From: Bacillota bacterium
Lineage (GTDB): Bacteria > Bacillota > UBA4882 > UBA8346
Reading direction: 5' to 3'
Assembly (NCBI GenBank): GCA_023402395.1
Contig: JAEYGI010000036.1
Coordinates: 1 to 51,415, forward strand
DNA length: 51,415 nucleotides
The notes beneath the pieces are model-generated. The model searched no databases, was not told the DNA's origin, and worked only from the letters and a program-made list of their open reading frames with translations. The stretch's first letter is position 1, and every line of letters starts with the position of its first letter. This document shows positions 7,032-14,796 of the stretch, piece by piece. A program made the translations under genes and the position numbers.

Positions 7032-8749
7032 ACTTTCACCTCCGCTCCGGCCAGGAAATGCAAGATTTCAAAAACATCGGTTTGCAAGCCGCCATACTCA
7101 ATCTCCGTACCGGCCCGCTTCTCCCACAAACCCAATTGATACAATCGCTCCATCCGCTGGCGGGCTTGCTCCCGAATTTGTTTTTGATCGATGTCCCCTT
7201 CCCATTGCAGATCGCGGTTGCTCAAATATTCGGAAGCCATCAAACTGATCGCTGTCGTTTGATCAAAAGGTAACGTCCCGTCCGAGGCGCTTAAGGGTTC
7301 CAATAGCGCCTTCATGGCATGAAGAAATTTTCTCGAATACGTCTTCGTCTCCGCCCGGAAAACCTTGCCACTCAATCCTTTCATCTCGATAAGCCAGTCG
7401 GGATGTTCAGCGGGACAATTCTTCGAATGCCACGGCTTAGCGATGGTCAATGAAGGCCCGCTCCGTTTCTGAATTTGTAACACAAACGCGTCGCGCCCCA
7501 CGCCGTCCTTAGCGACCTCGTCCAACAAACGATGGGCGGTCCGCAAGATCGGTTGCATCGGACTCATCATATGAACCATCAAGATCGCGGCGGAGATCGT
7601 AATGTTCAAGTCACCCAATTGATGCTCGCTTTGGCGGTTTAAAAAGGCCTCCCGGAGCTTTTCAGCGCAACGCAAAGCCGTATGCAACGGCAAAAAAGCC
7701 AAGACGTCATCGCCCCCTGCGTAAACCACCCGACCTGAACTTCCTTCCACAATCCCCCGCACGTCCCGGCTGAAGGCCGCAACCGCCTCGGAGATCGATC
7801 CGCGCCGGTTCGGATTAGCCCGTAACTTTCTCCCCAATTCATCTCCATCCATCAGCAAAACAGCGTAATAGGGATTCACCGGTTCCCCTTGCGCATTCGT
7901 TCCCAACTGCTTGGCAAACTCATGGGTGGTTGGAAGATAAATCTGTTTGGGGTCCAAGTCCCAACCTAACGCGGTCTTGGCGATATAGGGGAAAATCCGT
8001 TTCACCAGACAAACGCTGCACAACCGCTCCCGGTCATTATCTTCCAACGCCAACTTCCACTGTTGTTCTTGGTCGCCATACTTTTCACGGTATTGATTGA
8101 GCATTTTGCAGATGCTATGCTCCCCTTCATGCCACAACCGCCGCACCTCCGCTCGGGACAATCCCGCTCCAAAGGCCACGACCCGTTCACCGCAGACGGT
8201 GCACATTTCACCTTGCTCTTCCCAAGGGAGGGGCTTGCGCCAGTTTTTCCGCCGCTCCATTCCCGCGCCCCAATCCGCCGAGGCTTCCGGACCCTCGTCT
8301 ACCCAATAGACTTCCCAGAGATTGAAAAGCTGGTTTTTCCAGGTATCCGGCAATCCGGCGGCAGTCAACTGCGGCAACTCGTCCTGTAGTAACTCGCGCA
8401 CTTTCCCCCAAACCGCCTCCACAATTCTTCTCCACGCCTCTTGCAATGCTTTCTCGCCTGCTTGTCCCGCCGCAACCGGGTCTTTGCAGACGGCCGTAAA
8501 ACGATTGGGTAGCGAAGCCACCAAGGGAGGCTGGCTTAATCTTCCATTCACCGCCTGCCATAGCAAATCCTCGTCAATATGCGGAAAACGAATCAGACCC
8601 GGCTGGCCACCGGATACTCCACGCATGGCATGGGCCGTCAAATAGGACAATAAATAGGAACCAGCCCAATAATCCCGCGTGCGCCGGGCCTGACCGACAA
8701 AGGACTGAACCGGCGCGATGGAAAATCCAAGTATTCTGTCTTCACTCAT
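7028..8749 (-). CDS. cmr2: Type III-B CRISPR Cas10/Cmr2, HD-less, GGDD cyclase present
   Basis: This is the large subunit of the Cmr complex. The start is the ATG at 8749 (MSEDRILG), overlapping the cmr1 stop as ATGA. It opens directly in the first palm domain (FSIAPVQSFVGQARRTRDYWAGSYLLSYL), so the N-terminal HD nuclease domain of many Cas10 proteins is absent and the product is only about 573 aa. A zinc-finger region has CTVC (~183) and CSVC (~244). The first palm acidic motif is MDGDELGRK. The second palm carries GGDD in VVYAGGDDVLAFL (~residues 345-348), the catalytic motif for cyclic oligoadenylate synthesis. It is therefore predicted to signal rather than cut DNA. No CARF effector gene is seen in the window. 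Confidence 0.95.
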   Translation of the reverse strand: MSEDRILGFSIAPVQSFVGQARRTRDYWAGSYLLSYLTAHAMRGVSGGQPGLIRFPHIDEDLLWQAVNGRLSQPPLVASLPNRFTAVCKDPVAAGQAGEKALQEAWRRIVEAVWGKVRELLQDELPQLTAAGLPDTWKNQLFNLWEVYWVDEGPEASADWGAGMERRKNWRKPLPWEEQGEMCTVCGERVVAFGAGLSRAEVRRLWHEGEHSICKMLNQYREKYGDQEQQWKLALEDNDRERLCSVCLVKRIFPYIAKTALGWDLDPKQIYLPTTHEFAKQLGTNAQGEPVNPYYAVLLMDGDELGRKLRANPNRRGSISEAVAAFSRDVRGIVEGSSGRVVYAGGDDVLAFLPLHTALRCAEKLREAFLNRQSEHQLGDLNITISAAILMVHMMSPMQPILRTAHRLLDEVAKDGVGRDAFVLQIQKRSGPSLTIAKPWHSKNCPAEHPDWLIEMKGLSGKVFRAETKTYSRKFLHAMKALLEPLSASDGTLPFDQTTAISLMASEYLSNRDLQWEGDIDQKQIREQARQRMERLYQLGLWEKRAGTEIEYGGLQTDVFEILHFLAGAEVKV

Positions 8750-9849
8750 GATCGCCAATTCACCTCCCGCGCTTCAGGTAAATTCCGTAAGTGATTTACG
8801 AAATCTATGACTGCCATGTACTCATCTCTGACTTCAATTTTCTGAGTTTTATGGTGAAACTGTGTTCTCTTGCTTGTATCGACTATTTCCAGTAATTCTC
8901 CCTGTGGTAACAACGGGGCAGGGAGAAACGAAACGACAACAGCAAATTTATCATTTAACAACTGGTGTATATGAACAAAAAGCGGGCTAGCCCGATGACT
9001 GTATTTCTCATTAGCCGGCGCAATACTGGCGCTTTTATAAGTATCCTTGAAAAAATAATTATGCGGTAAGCCAAACGAAATCCGGTGCGGTGCTTCATCG
9101 ATACTTCCAGTATTTAAAAAGGAATCAATCAGATTTCGATCCGGGGCGAACATATCGGGGTTAGTAAAAGCAGAACGAAATTCTTGCATAACCGCCTCAA
9201 TACTTCGAAGAGCGCTTTCCCATGTTTCTTTGACAAACGGAATTACTATTCTCGATGACTGACTGAAACCAGTATAATTTAACTCGTTTTGAAATGTATA
9301 TTGCGATAATTCGTTCCTGATTTGTAATATAAGACTCTCAACATCTTTTGGTACATTATCCTCGAGATTTACTGATCCAATACCGCGGCGACAACGTGAA
9401 CCTAGACCACCGAATAGGTTTAATAATCGAAAACTCCGAAGCACAGCTTCTTGTGCTTCTGGCGTGGCATCAGATCGAAAAATTAGACACAACTCTAATT
9501 TTTCACCAGATTTTATATACTTCCGGCAACATCCTTTTTGTTTCAGACCATACCCCAAATAACTAAATTCGTTTTTCCAATCTTCTATAGCTTCTTGGTT
9601 TGGCAATTTCCTCACTTGCAACAAAAAACTCGACTGCCCCTTGATACTTCCAAAATACTCCGCTTCCGTCTCGAGATTATCCGGCCCGACCGCACGATGC
9701 CAGAAACGTAATACGCCCTTAATTGATGGTGGCCGTAATTCGCTGGGAATGTCCCCTTCTTTTTCTCCCCCATTCCCCAAAAACAGCGGCGTCACCACTT
9801 TCAACGTTATCGGAACCGGCTCTTTTACGGTTTGCACCATTCCATCCAC
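8746..9849 (-). CDS. cmr1: Type III-B CRISPR RAMP protein Cmr1
   Basis: Cmr1 is the Cas7-type RAMP at the 3' end of the crRNA, involved in target capture. The N-terminal ITLKVVTPLFLGNGG and RPPSIKGVLRFWHRA are the Cmr1 signature (beta-strand plus R-W-H helix). A later RAMP loop reads LLNLFGGLGSRCRRGIGSV. The first codon at 9849 is GTG, with GGAG 5 nt upstream; an ATG three codons later (9840) is an alternative. It is the first cistron of the operon, and its upstream region is occupied by the 21-nt periodic array at 9990-10303. Length 367 aa fits the short Cmr1 class. Confidence 0.93.
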   Translation of the reverse strand: MDGMVQTVKEPVPITLKVVTPLFLGNGGEKEGDIPSELRPPSIKGVLRFWHRAVGPDNLETEAEYFGSIKGQSSFLLQVRKLPNQEAIEDWKNEFSYLGYGLKQKGCCRKYIKSGEKLELCLIFRSDATPEAQEAVLRSFRLLNLFGGLGSRCRRGIGSVNLEDNVPKDVESLILQIRNELSQYTFQNELNYTGFSQSSRIVIPFVKETWESALRSIEAVMQEFRSAFTNPDMFAPDRNLIDSFLNTGSIDEAPHRISFGLPHNYFFKDTYKSASIAPANEKYSHRASPLFVHIHQLLNDKFAVVVSFLPAPLLPQGELLEIVDTSKRTQFHHKTQKIEVRDEYMAVIDFVNHLRNLPEAREVNWRS

Positions 9850-9989
9850 CCCCGCTCCGCTTATTTCTAATTATTTATTGTAAATTTCGTTATTTGCTCT
9901 TACATTCCTTCCATATTTAAGAATTGAGTTGTCTGGATGCTTATCAAAAAAATGACACGTCGCCAAGTCATGGAGAAATTCTCCTGCCA

Positions 9990-10303
9990 AATCACTTCAT
10001 CCCGTTACGAAACGACCCGGGAGAACCGCTCCTACCCACATTCACCAGCCAAATCATTCCGTTCAATAAAAAAATGGGGATATTTAATTACTAAATCATT
10101 TCATTGAGTAAAAAAATGTGGATATTCAGTAACTGAATCATTTCATGGAGTAAAAGAATGTGGATATTTAGTTGGTAAATGTGGATATTCTGTTAATAAA
10201 TCAACTGGGGGAACGACCCCCAATCCACATTCAGTAACTAAATGTGGATATTCAGTTGGAAAATGTGGATATTTTGTAACTGAATGTGGATAACCGGCAG
10301 GCG
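9990..10303. repeat. Array of ~15 units with a 21-nt period (array 1), upstream of cmr operon
   Basis: From 10052 to 10303 the sequence divides into twelve consecutive 21-nt units without slippage, starting 10052, 10073, 10094, 10115, 10136, 10157, 10178, 10199, 10220, 10241, 10262 and 10283. Two unit types alternate irregularly: one begins AATGTGGATATTCAGT and one begins AATCATTTCATKGAG. Units at 10199-10240 hold a GGGGG/CCCCC palindrome and an inverted copy of the first type. Weaker units extend left to about 9990 with a 1-nt slip. There is no start codon or ribosome site for a protein. The rest of 9850-9989 is AT-rich upstream DNA of cmr1; no promoter could be fixed. Confidence 0.8.
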
Positions 10304-10342
10304 ATAAACGCCAAACTGCTTCCAGACCCGCATCAACCGCTC

Positions 10343-10376
10343 CAAATAAAAGATCCGCGCAGCGCGCGGATCTTTT
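10343..10376 (-). terminator. Rho-independent terminator downstream of xpt
   Basis: The perfect hairpin AAAAGATCCGCGC / GCGCGGATCTTTT (loop AGC; 10348-10376) is followed on the minus strand by TTTTATTT. It lies about 55 nt past the xpt stop and also separates xpt from the periodic array. Confidence 0.85.
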
Positions 10377-10430
10377 GGACTCTCACTCATCATCCGATAA
10401 TTAAACTTGTTATATCACCAATCTTTAATC

Positions 10431-11003
10431 CTACGGCTCGAACACGATCTCGCCCGGCTTCATCGAGCGGATGATCGCCAACGAATCCACGCGGACCCCT
10501 TGCTCCCGGACCAGCTTGCCGCCGGGCTGAAAGCCCTTCTCAATCACGATCCCCGCGCCGACCAGCACGGCGCCGGCCTGATCGGTAATGTCCTTCAATC
10601 CGAGCACCGCATGGCCGTTGGCCAGAAAGTCATCGATGATCAACACCCGGTCACCCGAGTTCAGATAGCGCTTGGAGACCCTGATCCTGTAATGCTTGTC
10701 CTTAGTGAAGGAGTAAACTTCGCTTTCGTAGGTTTCCTGGTCCAAATTCTTGGACTCGGTCTTCTTGGCGAAAACCACCGGCACCCCGAAATACTGGGCC
10801 ACGATACAGGCGATGGCGATTCCGGAAGCCTCGATGGTCAGTATCTTGGTGATCGTCTCCCCGTTGAACCTGGCCTTGAACTCCTTGCCGATCTCATTGA
10901 GCAACCCCACGTCGATCTGGTGGTTCAGAAAGCTGTCCACCTTCAAAATGTCTTCCCCGATCACTCGGCCCCGCGCCAATATGGCATCCTTCAACAGCTG
11001 CAT
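10431..11003 (-). CDS. xpt: Xanthine phosphoribosyltransferase
   Basis: Xpt converts xanthine and PRPP to XMP in purine salvage in the cytoplasm. The 190-aa length and whole sequence pattern match: N-terminal MQLLKDAILARGRVIGEDILKVDSFLNHQID, LTIEASGIAIA, the PRPP-binding loop RVLIIDDFLANGHA, and a C-terminal DSLAIIRSMKPGEI. The ATG at 11003 has GGAAG 5-8 nt upstream; a stronger AAGGAGG lies 28 nt upstream but has no suitable start near it. A single-gene transcript is likely, with its own promoter and terminator. No guanine riboswitch is visible in the short upstream region, unlike B. subtilis xpt. Confidence 0.95.
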   Translation of the reverse strand: MQLLKDAILARGRVIGEDILKVDSFLNHQIDVGLLNEIGKEFKARFNGETITKILTIEASGIAIACIVAQYFGVPVVFAKKTESKNLDQETYESEVYSFTKDKHYRIRVSKRYLNSGDRVLIIDDFLANGHAVLGLKDITDQAGAVLVGAGIVIEKGFQPGGKLVREQGVRVDSLAIIRSMKPGEIVFEP

Positions 11004-11072
11004 CCGTTCTTCCGCCGCGGCCCGGCGGATCCCTCCTTACGCCAAATCCCTTGGAATGAAATAATAACTAAA

Positions 11073-11081
11073 ATTATATCA
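11073..11081 (-). promoter_or_regulatory. Probable extended -10 promoter of xpt
   Basis: On the minus strand this reads TGATATAAT, an extended -10 box, about 70 nt upstream of the xpt start. A convincing -35 box at 16-18 nt is not seen, as expected for extended -10 promoters. Confidence 0.45.
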
Positions 11082-11132
11082 CATCTTGGCCCGATTCGAT
11101 GAGCAAACCAAAGAATTTTCGTTATGATCCAA

Positions 11133-12500
11133 TCAATTCCGGCCGTGGCATTTCACGAACCGGCCCCAGCCCGGCTCGCCGGTAAACGCTCCGTCCGCAA
11201 AGACCCGCTTGCCCCGGGAGAAGGTCATTTCCGGATAGCCGTTTAATTCGACTCCTTCCCAGATGGTGTAATCCACCCGGGAATGCATCCGGCTTTGGGA
11301 GATAGCGAACTTCCGGCCCGGATCGTAGATCACCAGGTCGGCGTCGCTGCCGACCGCGATCGTGCCCTTTTGCGGAGCGCATCCGAAGATCCTCGCCACA
11401 TTGGTGGCGCAGACCTCGACCGCTTTGTTGAAGGAGATCCGGCCTTCCAGGGCCGCGTTTAGCATATAGGGATAGAGGTTTTCAATGCCCATGCAGCCGT
11501 TGGGGATCTTGGTGAAATCCAAGGCGCCCCAGTCCTTTTCACGGGATTGGAACGGGCAATGGTCGGTGGCGACCGTCTGAATCAAACCGTGCCGGATCCC
11601 TTCCCAAAGGACGTCCCGGCTTTCCGGGCCCTTGATCGGCGGCGAACAGACGAAGTTGCGGCCGTCGGGCCGGAGGTAGACTTCGTTGGTGAAGTGCAGA
11701 TACTGAGGGCAGGTCTCGGCGTATATCTCAAACCCGGCGCGCCGCGCCTCGCTCACCGCTGCCAGCCCTTCCCGGCAGGCCAGATGAACAATGTACAGCG
11801 GGGCGCCGAAGGCGTTGGCCAAATGAATGGCGCGTTTGACCGCCTCGGCCTCGACGAACTCGGGCCGGCTCTCGTAATGATGCCAGGCCGAGGTCTTGCC
11901 GGCGGCCAGCAATTGTTTGGTCCGGTAATCGATCAGATACGGATTCTCGGCATGGACCGCAATCAGCGCCCCGGCCTCCTTGGAGCGTTCCAGGGCCGCG
12001 GCCAGCACGCCGTCATCGACCATCAAATCCTTGTATACCATGTATAATTTGAAACTGGGGACCCCGAATGCCACCGACTGTTCAAACTCGGCCAGCACCG
12101 CCGGGGTCAGATCGGTAATCGCGGTATGAAAGGCGAAATCGACACACGCCCGTTCCTGAAAGCGCCGGACCCGTTCCGCCGCCGCTTCCACCAGCCCCCG
12201 GCCCTTGCCCTGCACCGCGAAATCAAAGACAGTGGTCACCCCGCCGCAAGCCGCCGCCCGCGTCCCCGACTCACAATCGTCGGCCGAAACGGCCGCTCCC
12301 ACCGGCGTCTCCAAATGGACATGGGCGTCGATCGCGCCGGGCAGCACGTATTTCCCGGACGCGTCGACAGCTTGGTCCGTCTCCGGCGTCAGATCGGAGC
12401 CAATCATCACAATCCGGCCGCCCTTTACCGCCAGATCGGCCCGGTACGTGTCCGCCGCCGTGATCACGGTTCCGTTCCGGATCAGAAGATCCACGCTCAT
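11133..12500 (-). CDS. hydA: Dihydropyrimidinase / D-hydantoinase
   Basis: This is an amidohydrolase that opens the ring of dihydropyrimidines or hydantoins. Features in order: beta-sandwich start (DLLIRNGTVITAADTYRADLAVKGGRIVMIG), metal ligands DAHVHLE (H60, H62), SFKLYMVYK with the lysine to be carbamylated (K151), AVHAEN (H183), LYIVHLA, and the substrate/metal segment TVATDHCPF. The C-terminal beta-strands are complete. Length 455 aa is usual. AAGGAGG precedes the ATG by 10 nt. It stands about 380 nt from the xdhC gene with a repeat between, so it may have a separate promoter. Together with neighbouring purine genes it suggests nucleobase catabolism. Exact substrate is uncertain. Confidence 0.88.
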   Translation of the reverse strand: MSVDLLIRNGTVITAADTYRADLAVKGGRIVMIGSDLTPETDQAVDASGKYVLPGAIDAHVHLETPVGAAVSADDCESGTRAAACGGVTTVFDFAVQGKGRGLVEAAAERVRRFQERACVDFAFHTAITDLTPAVLAEFEQSVAFGVPSFKLYMVYKDLMVDDGVLAAALERSKEAGALIAVHAENPYLIDYRTKQLLAAGKTSAWHHYESRPEFVEAEAVKRAIHLANAFGAPLYIVHLACREGLAAVSEARRAGFEIYAETCPQYLHFTNEVYLRPDGRNFVCSPPIKGPESRDVLWEGIRHGLIQTVATDHCPFQSREKDWGALDFTKIPNGCMGIENLYPYMLNAALEGRISFNKAVEVCATNVARIFGCAPQKGTIAVGSDADLVIYDPGRKFAISQSRMHSRVDYTIWEGVELNGYPEMTFSRGKRVFADGAFTGEPGWGRFVKCHGRN

Positions 12501-12876
12501 ATCGACCGCGCCTCCTTATCTGGATTGAAATGTCGCAACGAAATGCCGGCTAGATCTTACTATCTTACTAAACTGGATAATCGTGTAAAATTTTAAAGCT
12601 CCTTGGAAATCCTGGAGCATCATATCACTACCAGCCTTCATGGATGAAGGCTGGCGACGCTTCTTTTCTCGGATGAAAAACAGCGGTCGCCCCGCGAAGG
12701 GGACTTCGGAAGCCATAACCCGGTAGCCAGACGAAAGGCCAGGATGGCGAAGACAAGTTCCGGATGCATCGCAGGAGGTCCGAAACCGTGGGCGGCTCTG
12801 ATAGAGCTTTCAAAGCTTAAGATTAAAACAGTTTTTACCCTCTGGACTAGACGTTCAAGATCACTCTTAACTCTCG
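12501..12876. other. Non-coding gap with dispersed repeat
   Basis: This 376-nt gap between hydA and xdhC has no supported gene; short open frames over 12628-12813 lack ribosome sites and are GC-skewed by the repeat. It contains a perfect inverted repeat CCAGCCTTCAT/ATGAAGGCTGG (12631-12654) followed by CGACGCTTCTTTT. The same block occurs inverted at 131-150. Further small stems follow (CCCCGCGAAGGGG near 12690). The right part, 12800-12876, is AT-richer and featureless to me. Confidence 0.5.
12631..12667. repeat. Inverted-repeat block shared with the left window edge
   Basis: CCAGCCTTCAT-GG-ATGAAGGCTGG is a perfect 11-bp palindrome followed by CGACGCTTCTTTT. The segment GGCTGGCGACGCTTCTTTT matches the minus strand at 131-151 exactly. 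The outer flank (ATCAT...CTACC) also resembles the repeat copy A flank. It may be a small non-autonomous element or a portable terminator. Confidence 0.5.
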
Positions 12877-13686
12877 TTAAAATGAACTCGGTTGACGAAT
12901 TCCCTCTGATAACGGCATCCCTGTCTTCCCATTCCGGACTTTCATGATCTCCGCCATGATGCTCAACGCAATCTCTTCCGGAGTCTCCGATCCCAGATCC
13001 AATCCAACCGGGGCATAGATCGATTGAAGCCGTTCCGCCGTCACGCCTTCATTTTGCAGCTGTTCCCGGACCAAACCCACCTTGCGCTTGCTGCCGATCA
13101 TTCCAATATAAGCGGCCGGCGAGCCGATGACACTCCGCAGGGCGCTGAGATCCGCGTCCTTGGTGGCGATTACGACATAGGTGTTCCGGTCGATGACGAC
13201 CGGCGCGATAGCCTGCGCCATCTCCGGATGCCAGTAAATCTCCGCCGCCATCGGATACTTTTCGGAATTGGCGAACTCTTCCCGGTCATCGACAATGACC
13301 AGCCGGTAATCAAGGAATTCGACCAGCCGGGCCACGGCCATTCCGACGTGGCCGGCGCCGATCATCACGATCCGGGGTTTGGGAGCGACCACTTCGATAA
13401 ACACGGTGATTTTCCCTCCGCAGAGCATCTGGATTCCGTCGGCCGCCTGGCTGTTTAAGATATATTCCACGGTTTTGGACTGGCGTTGCCCGATAGCGGC
13501 GAGCGCTTCCGTGATCACGTAGGCTTCGGCCAGTCCGCCGCCGATGGTCCCGAGAATCGCGCCGTCGCTTTTGACAACCATCTTGGCGGTAGCCCGAGGG
13601 GTCGACCCTTGCGAATCGATCAGCGTCGCCACCGCGAATGCGGCGCCCTGATCCTGCAGTTTCCCGGCTTCCGTAAATAAATTCAT
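12877..13686 (-). CDS. xdhC: XdhC/CoxI-family molybdenum hydroxylase accessory protein
   Basis: XdhC proteins bind sulfurated molybdenum cofactor and help load it into xanthine dehydrogenase-type enzymes. The N-terminal XdhC domain shows GSTPRATAKMVV and the glycine-rich GTIGGGLAEA. The C-terminal Rossmann domain (from ~105) has PRIVMIGAGHVGMAVARL and YIGMIGSKRKVGLVREQL. At 269 aa it is a normal single-chain member. GGGAGG lies 7 nt before the ATG. It follows a molybdopterin-binding protein gene by 18 nt, so they are probably co-transcribed. The Mo-hydroxylase it should serve is not in this window. Confidence 0.9.
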   Translation of the reverse strand: MNLFTEAGKLQDQGAAFAVATLIDSQGSTPRATAKMVVKSDGAILGTIGGGLAEAYVITEALAAIGQRQSKTVEYILNSQAADGIQMLCGGKITVFIEVVAPKPRIVMIGAGHVGMAVARLVEFLDYRLVIVDDREEFANSEKYPMAAEIYWHPEMAQAIAPVVIDRNTYVVIATKDADLSALRSVIGSPAAYIGMIGSKRKVGLVREQLQNEGVTAERLQSIYAPVGLDLGSETPEEIALSIMAEIMKVRNGKTGMPLSEGIRQPSSF

Positions 13687-13704
13687 AATCCGACCTCCCG
13701 GAGC

Positions 13705-14724
13705 CTACCGTTTGCCAAAGGAACAAACGGGAAAATGACACGTTTCACAATGACGGCAAAGGCCGCCATGGCCCAGCCGGGCCAGATCCTCCCCGGTCAA
13801 CCGTTCCCGCGCCAACATCCGGGGCAGGAGCAAGTCAATGACGGTGGTCCGGGTGTACATGGCGCAGCCCGGAACTCCGAAGAGCGGAACCGCGTCGCGG
13901 TAGGCGACCATGCACATGGCGCCCGGCAGCACCGGCGCGCCGTAGCCAATTACCTCCTCAGCCGCCTCCCGGATCGCCTGCGGCGTGACGTCATCGGCGT
14001 CCACGGCCATCCCGCCCGAGATCAGAATCAATTCCGCGCCCGCCCCGATCAGCCCCAGAATTAATCCCTGAATATGACCGGCGTCATCGGGAGCGTACCG
14101 GATCGCGAGAAACTGTCCGCCGTACGTCTCGATCTTGGCTTTGAGCACCGCGCCGAACCGGTCTTCAATCCGGCCCGAATAAACTTCCGATCCGGTGACG
14201 ATAATGCCGCACTTTAACGGATAAAGCGGTTTGACGGCAATCACCGGTCCGTTTTGAGCGCAGATCCGTTCTGCCCGCTCAATATCGGCCCTGGCCATAG
14301 TCAGCGGAATCACTTTGGCCGCCGCCACCATCTGGCCCGCCTCGACCACCACGTTATCGTGGAGGGTCGCCAGGGCGATTCCGTTCAGCCGGTTCAGCTC
14401 CAGCAGCGCGTCGACGTTCACCTTCAGTAACCCGCGGATGCCCGCCTGGATATTGGCTTTGCCCTCGGCCGGCTCGGCGACAACCGTGCCCGCTCCGGCG
14501 GCGGCCCCGATCCGTCGGGCCGCCTCGTTTTCGTGGACCTGATCCTCGCTTAGCGCCACCACCCAGAGATGGTTTTTGCCGATGCTCTTCAGTTCCTCGA
14601 TATCCCCGGCCTGGACGATATAGCCCTTTTTAAAAGCCGGGCCTTTAAACTCGCCCGGCACGATTTTGGTCAAATCGTGGGCCAATACCATTCCCACGGC
14701 GTCTTCAACCCGTACTTTCTCCAT
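13705..14724 (-). CDS. Molybdopterin-binding protein (MoeA/MoaB-like domain) with Cys-rich tail
   Basis: The protein has the MoCF_biosynth fold: CGIIVTGSEVYSGRIEDRFGAVL around residues 170-192, ELILISGGMAVDADDVTPQAIREA, and GAPVLPGAMCMVAYRDAVPLFGVPGCAMY. The N-terminal ~150 residues (VRVEDAVGMVLAHDLTKIVPGEFKGPAFKKG) match the MoeA-like cap found in stand-alone molybdopterin-binding proteins of anaerobes. The C-terminus has a Cys/His cluster (CRHCETCHFPVC) that may bind a metal or Fe-S centre. GGAG is found before the ATG. It lies in the purine operon between the deaminase and xdhC, supporting a role in molybdenum cofactor handling for a xanthine dehydrogenase-type enzyme. Exact step unknown. 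Confidence 0.85.
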   Translation of the reverse strand: MEKVRVEDAVGMVLAHDLTKIVPGEFKGPAFKKGYIVQAGDIEELKSIGKNHLWVVALSEDQVHENEAARRIGAAAGAGTVVAEPAEGKANIQAGIRGLLKVNVDALLELNRLNGIALATLHDNVVVEAGQMVAAAKVIPLTMARADIERAERICAQNGPVIAVKPLYPLKCGIIVTGSEVYSGRIEDRFGAVLKAKIETYGGQFLAIRYAPDDAGHIQGLILGLIGAGAELILISGGMAVDADDVTPQAIREAAEEVIGYGAPVLPGAMCMVAYRDAVPLFGVPGCAMYTRTTVIDLLLPRMLARERLTGEDLARLGHGGLCRHCETCHFPVCSFGKR

Positions 14725-14796
14725 CCGGCCCGCTCCAGCATGATTTATAGACCAAGTCGAATATCCATTGGTTTTGGATCAAACGGCCGCCAGGCT

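Noticed and set aside
11004..11130. Guanine riboswitch upstream of xpt
   Set aside because: The short leader does not show the conserved purine aptamer segments.
12628..12813. 61-codon minus-strand frame in the hydA-xdhC gap
   Set aside because: No ribosome site, overlaps the palindromic repeat, and the match to the left edge is at DNA level.
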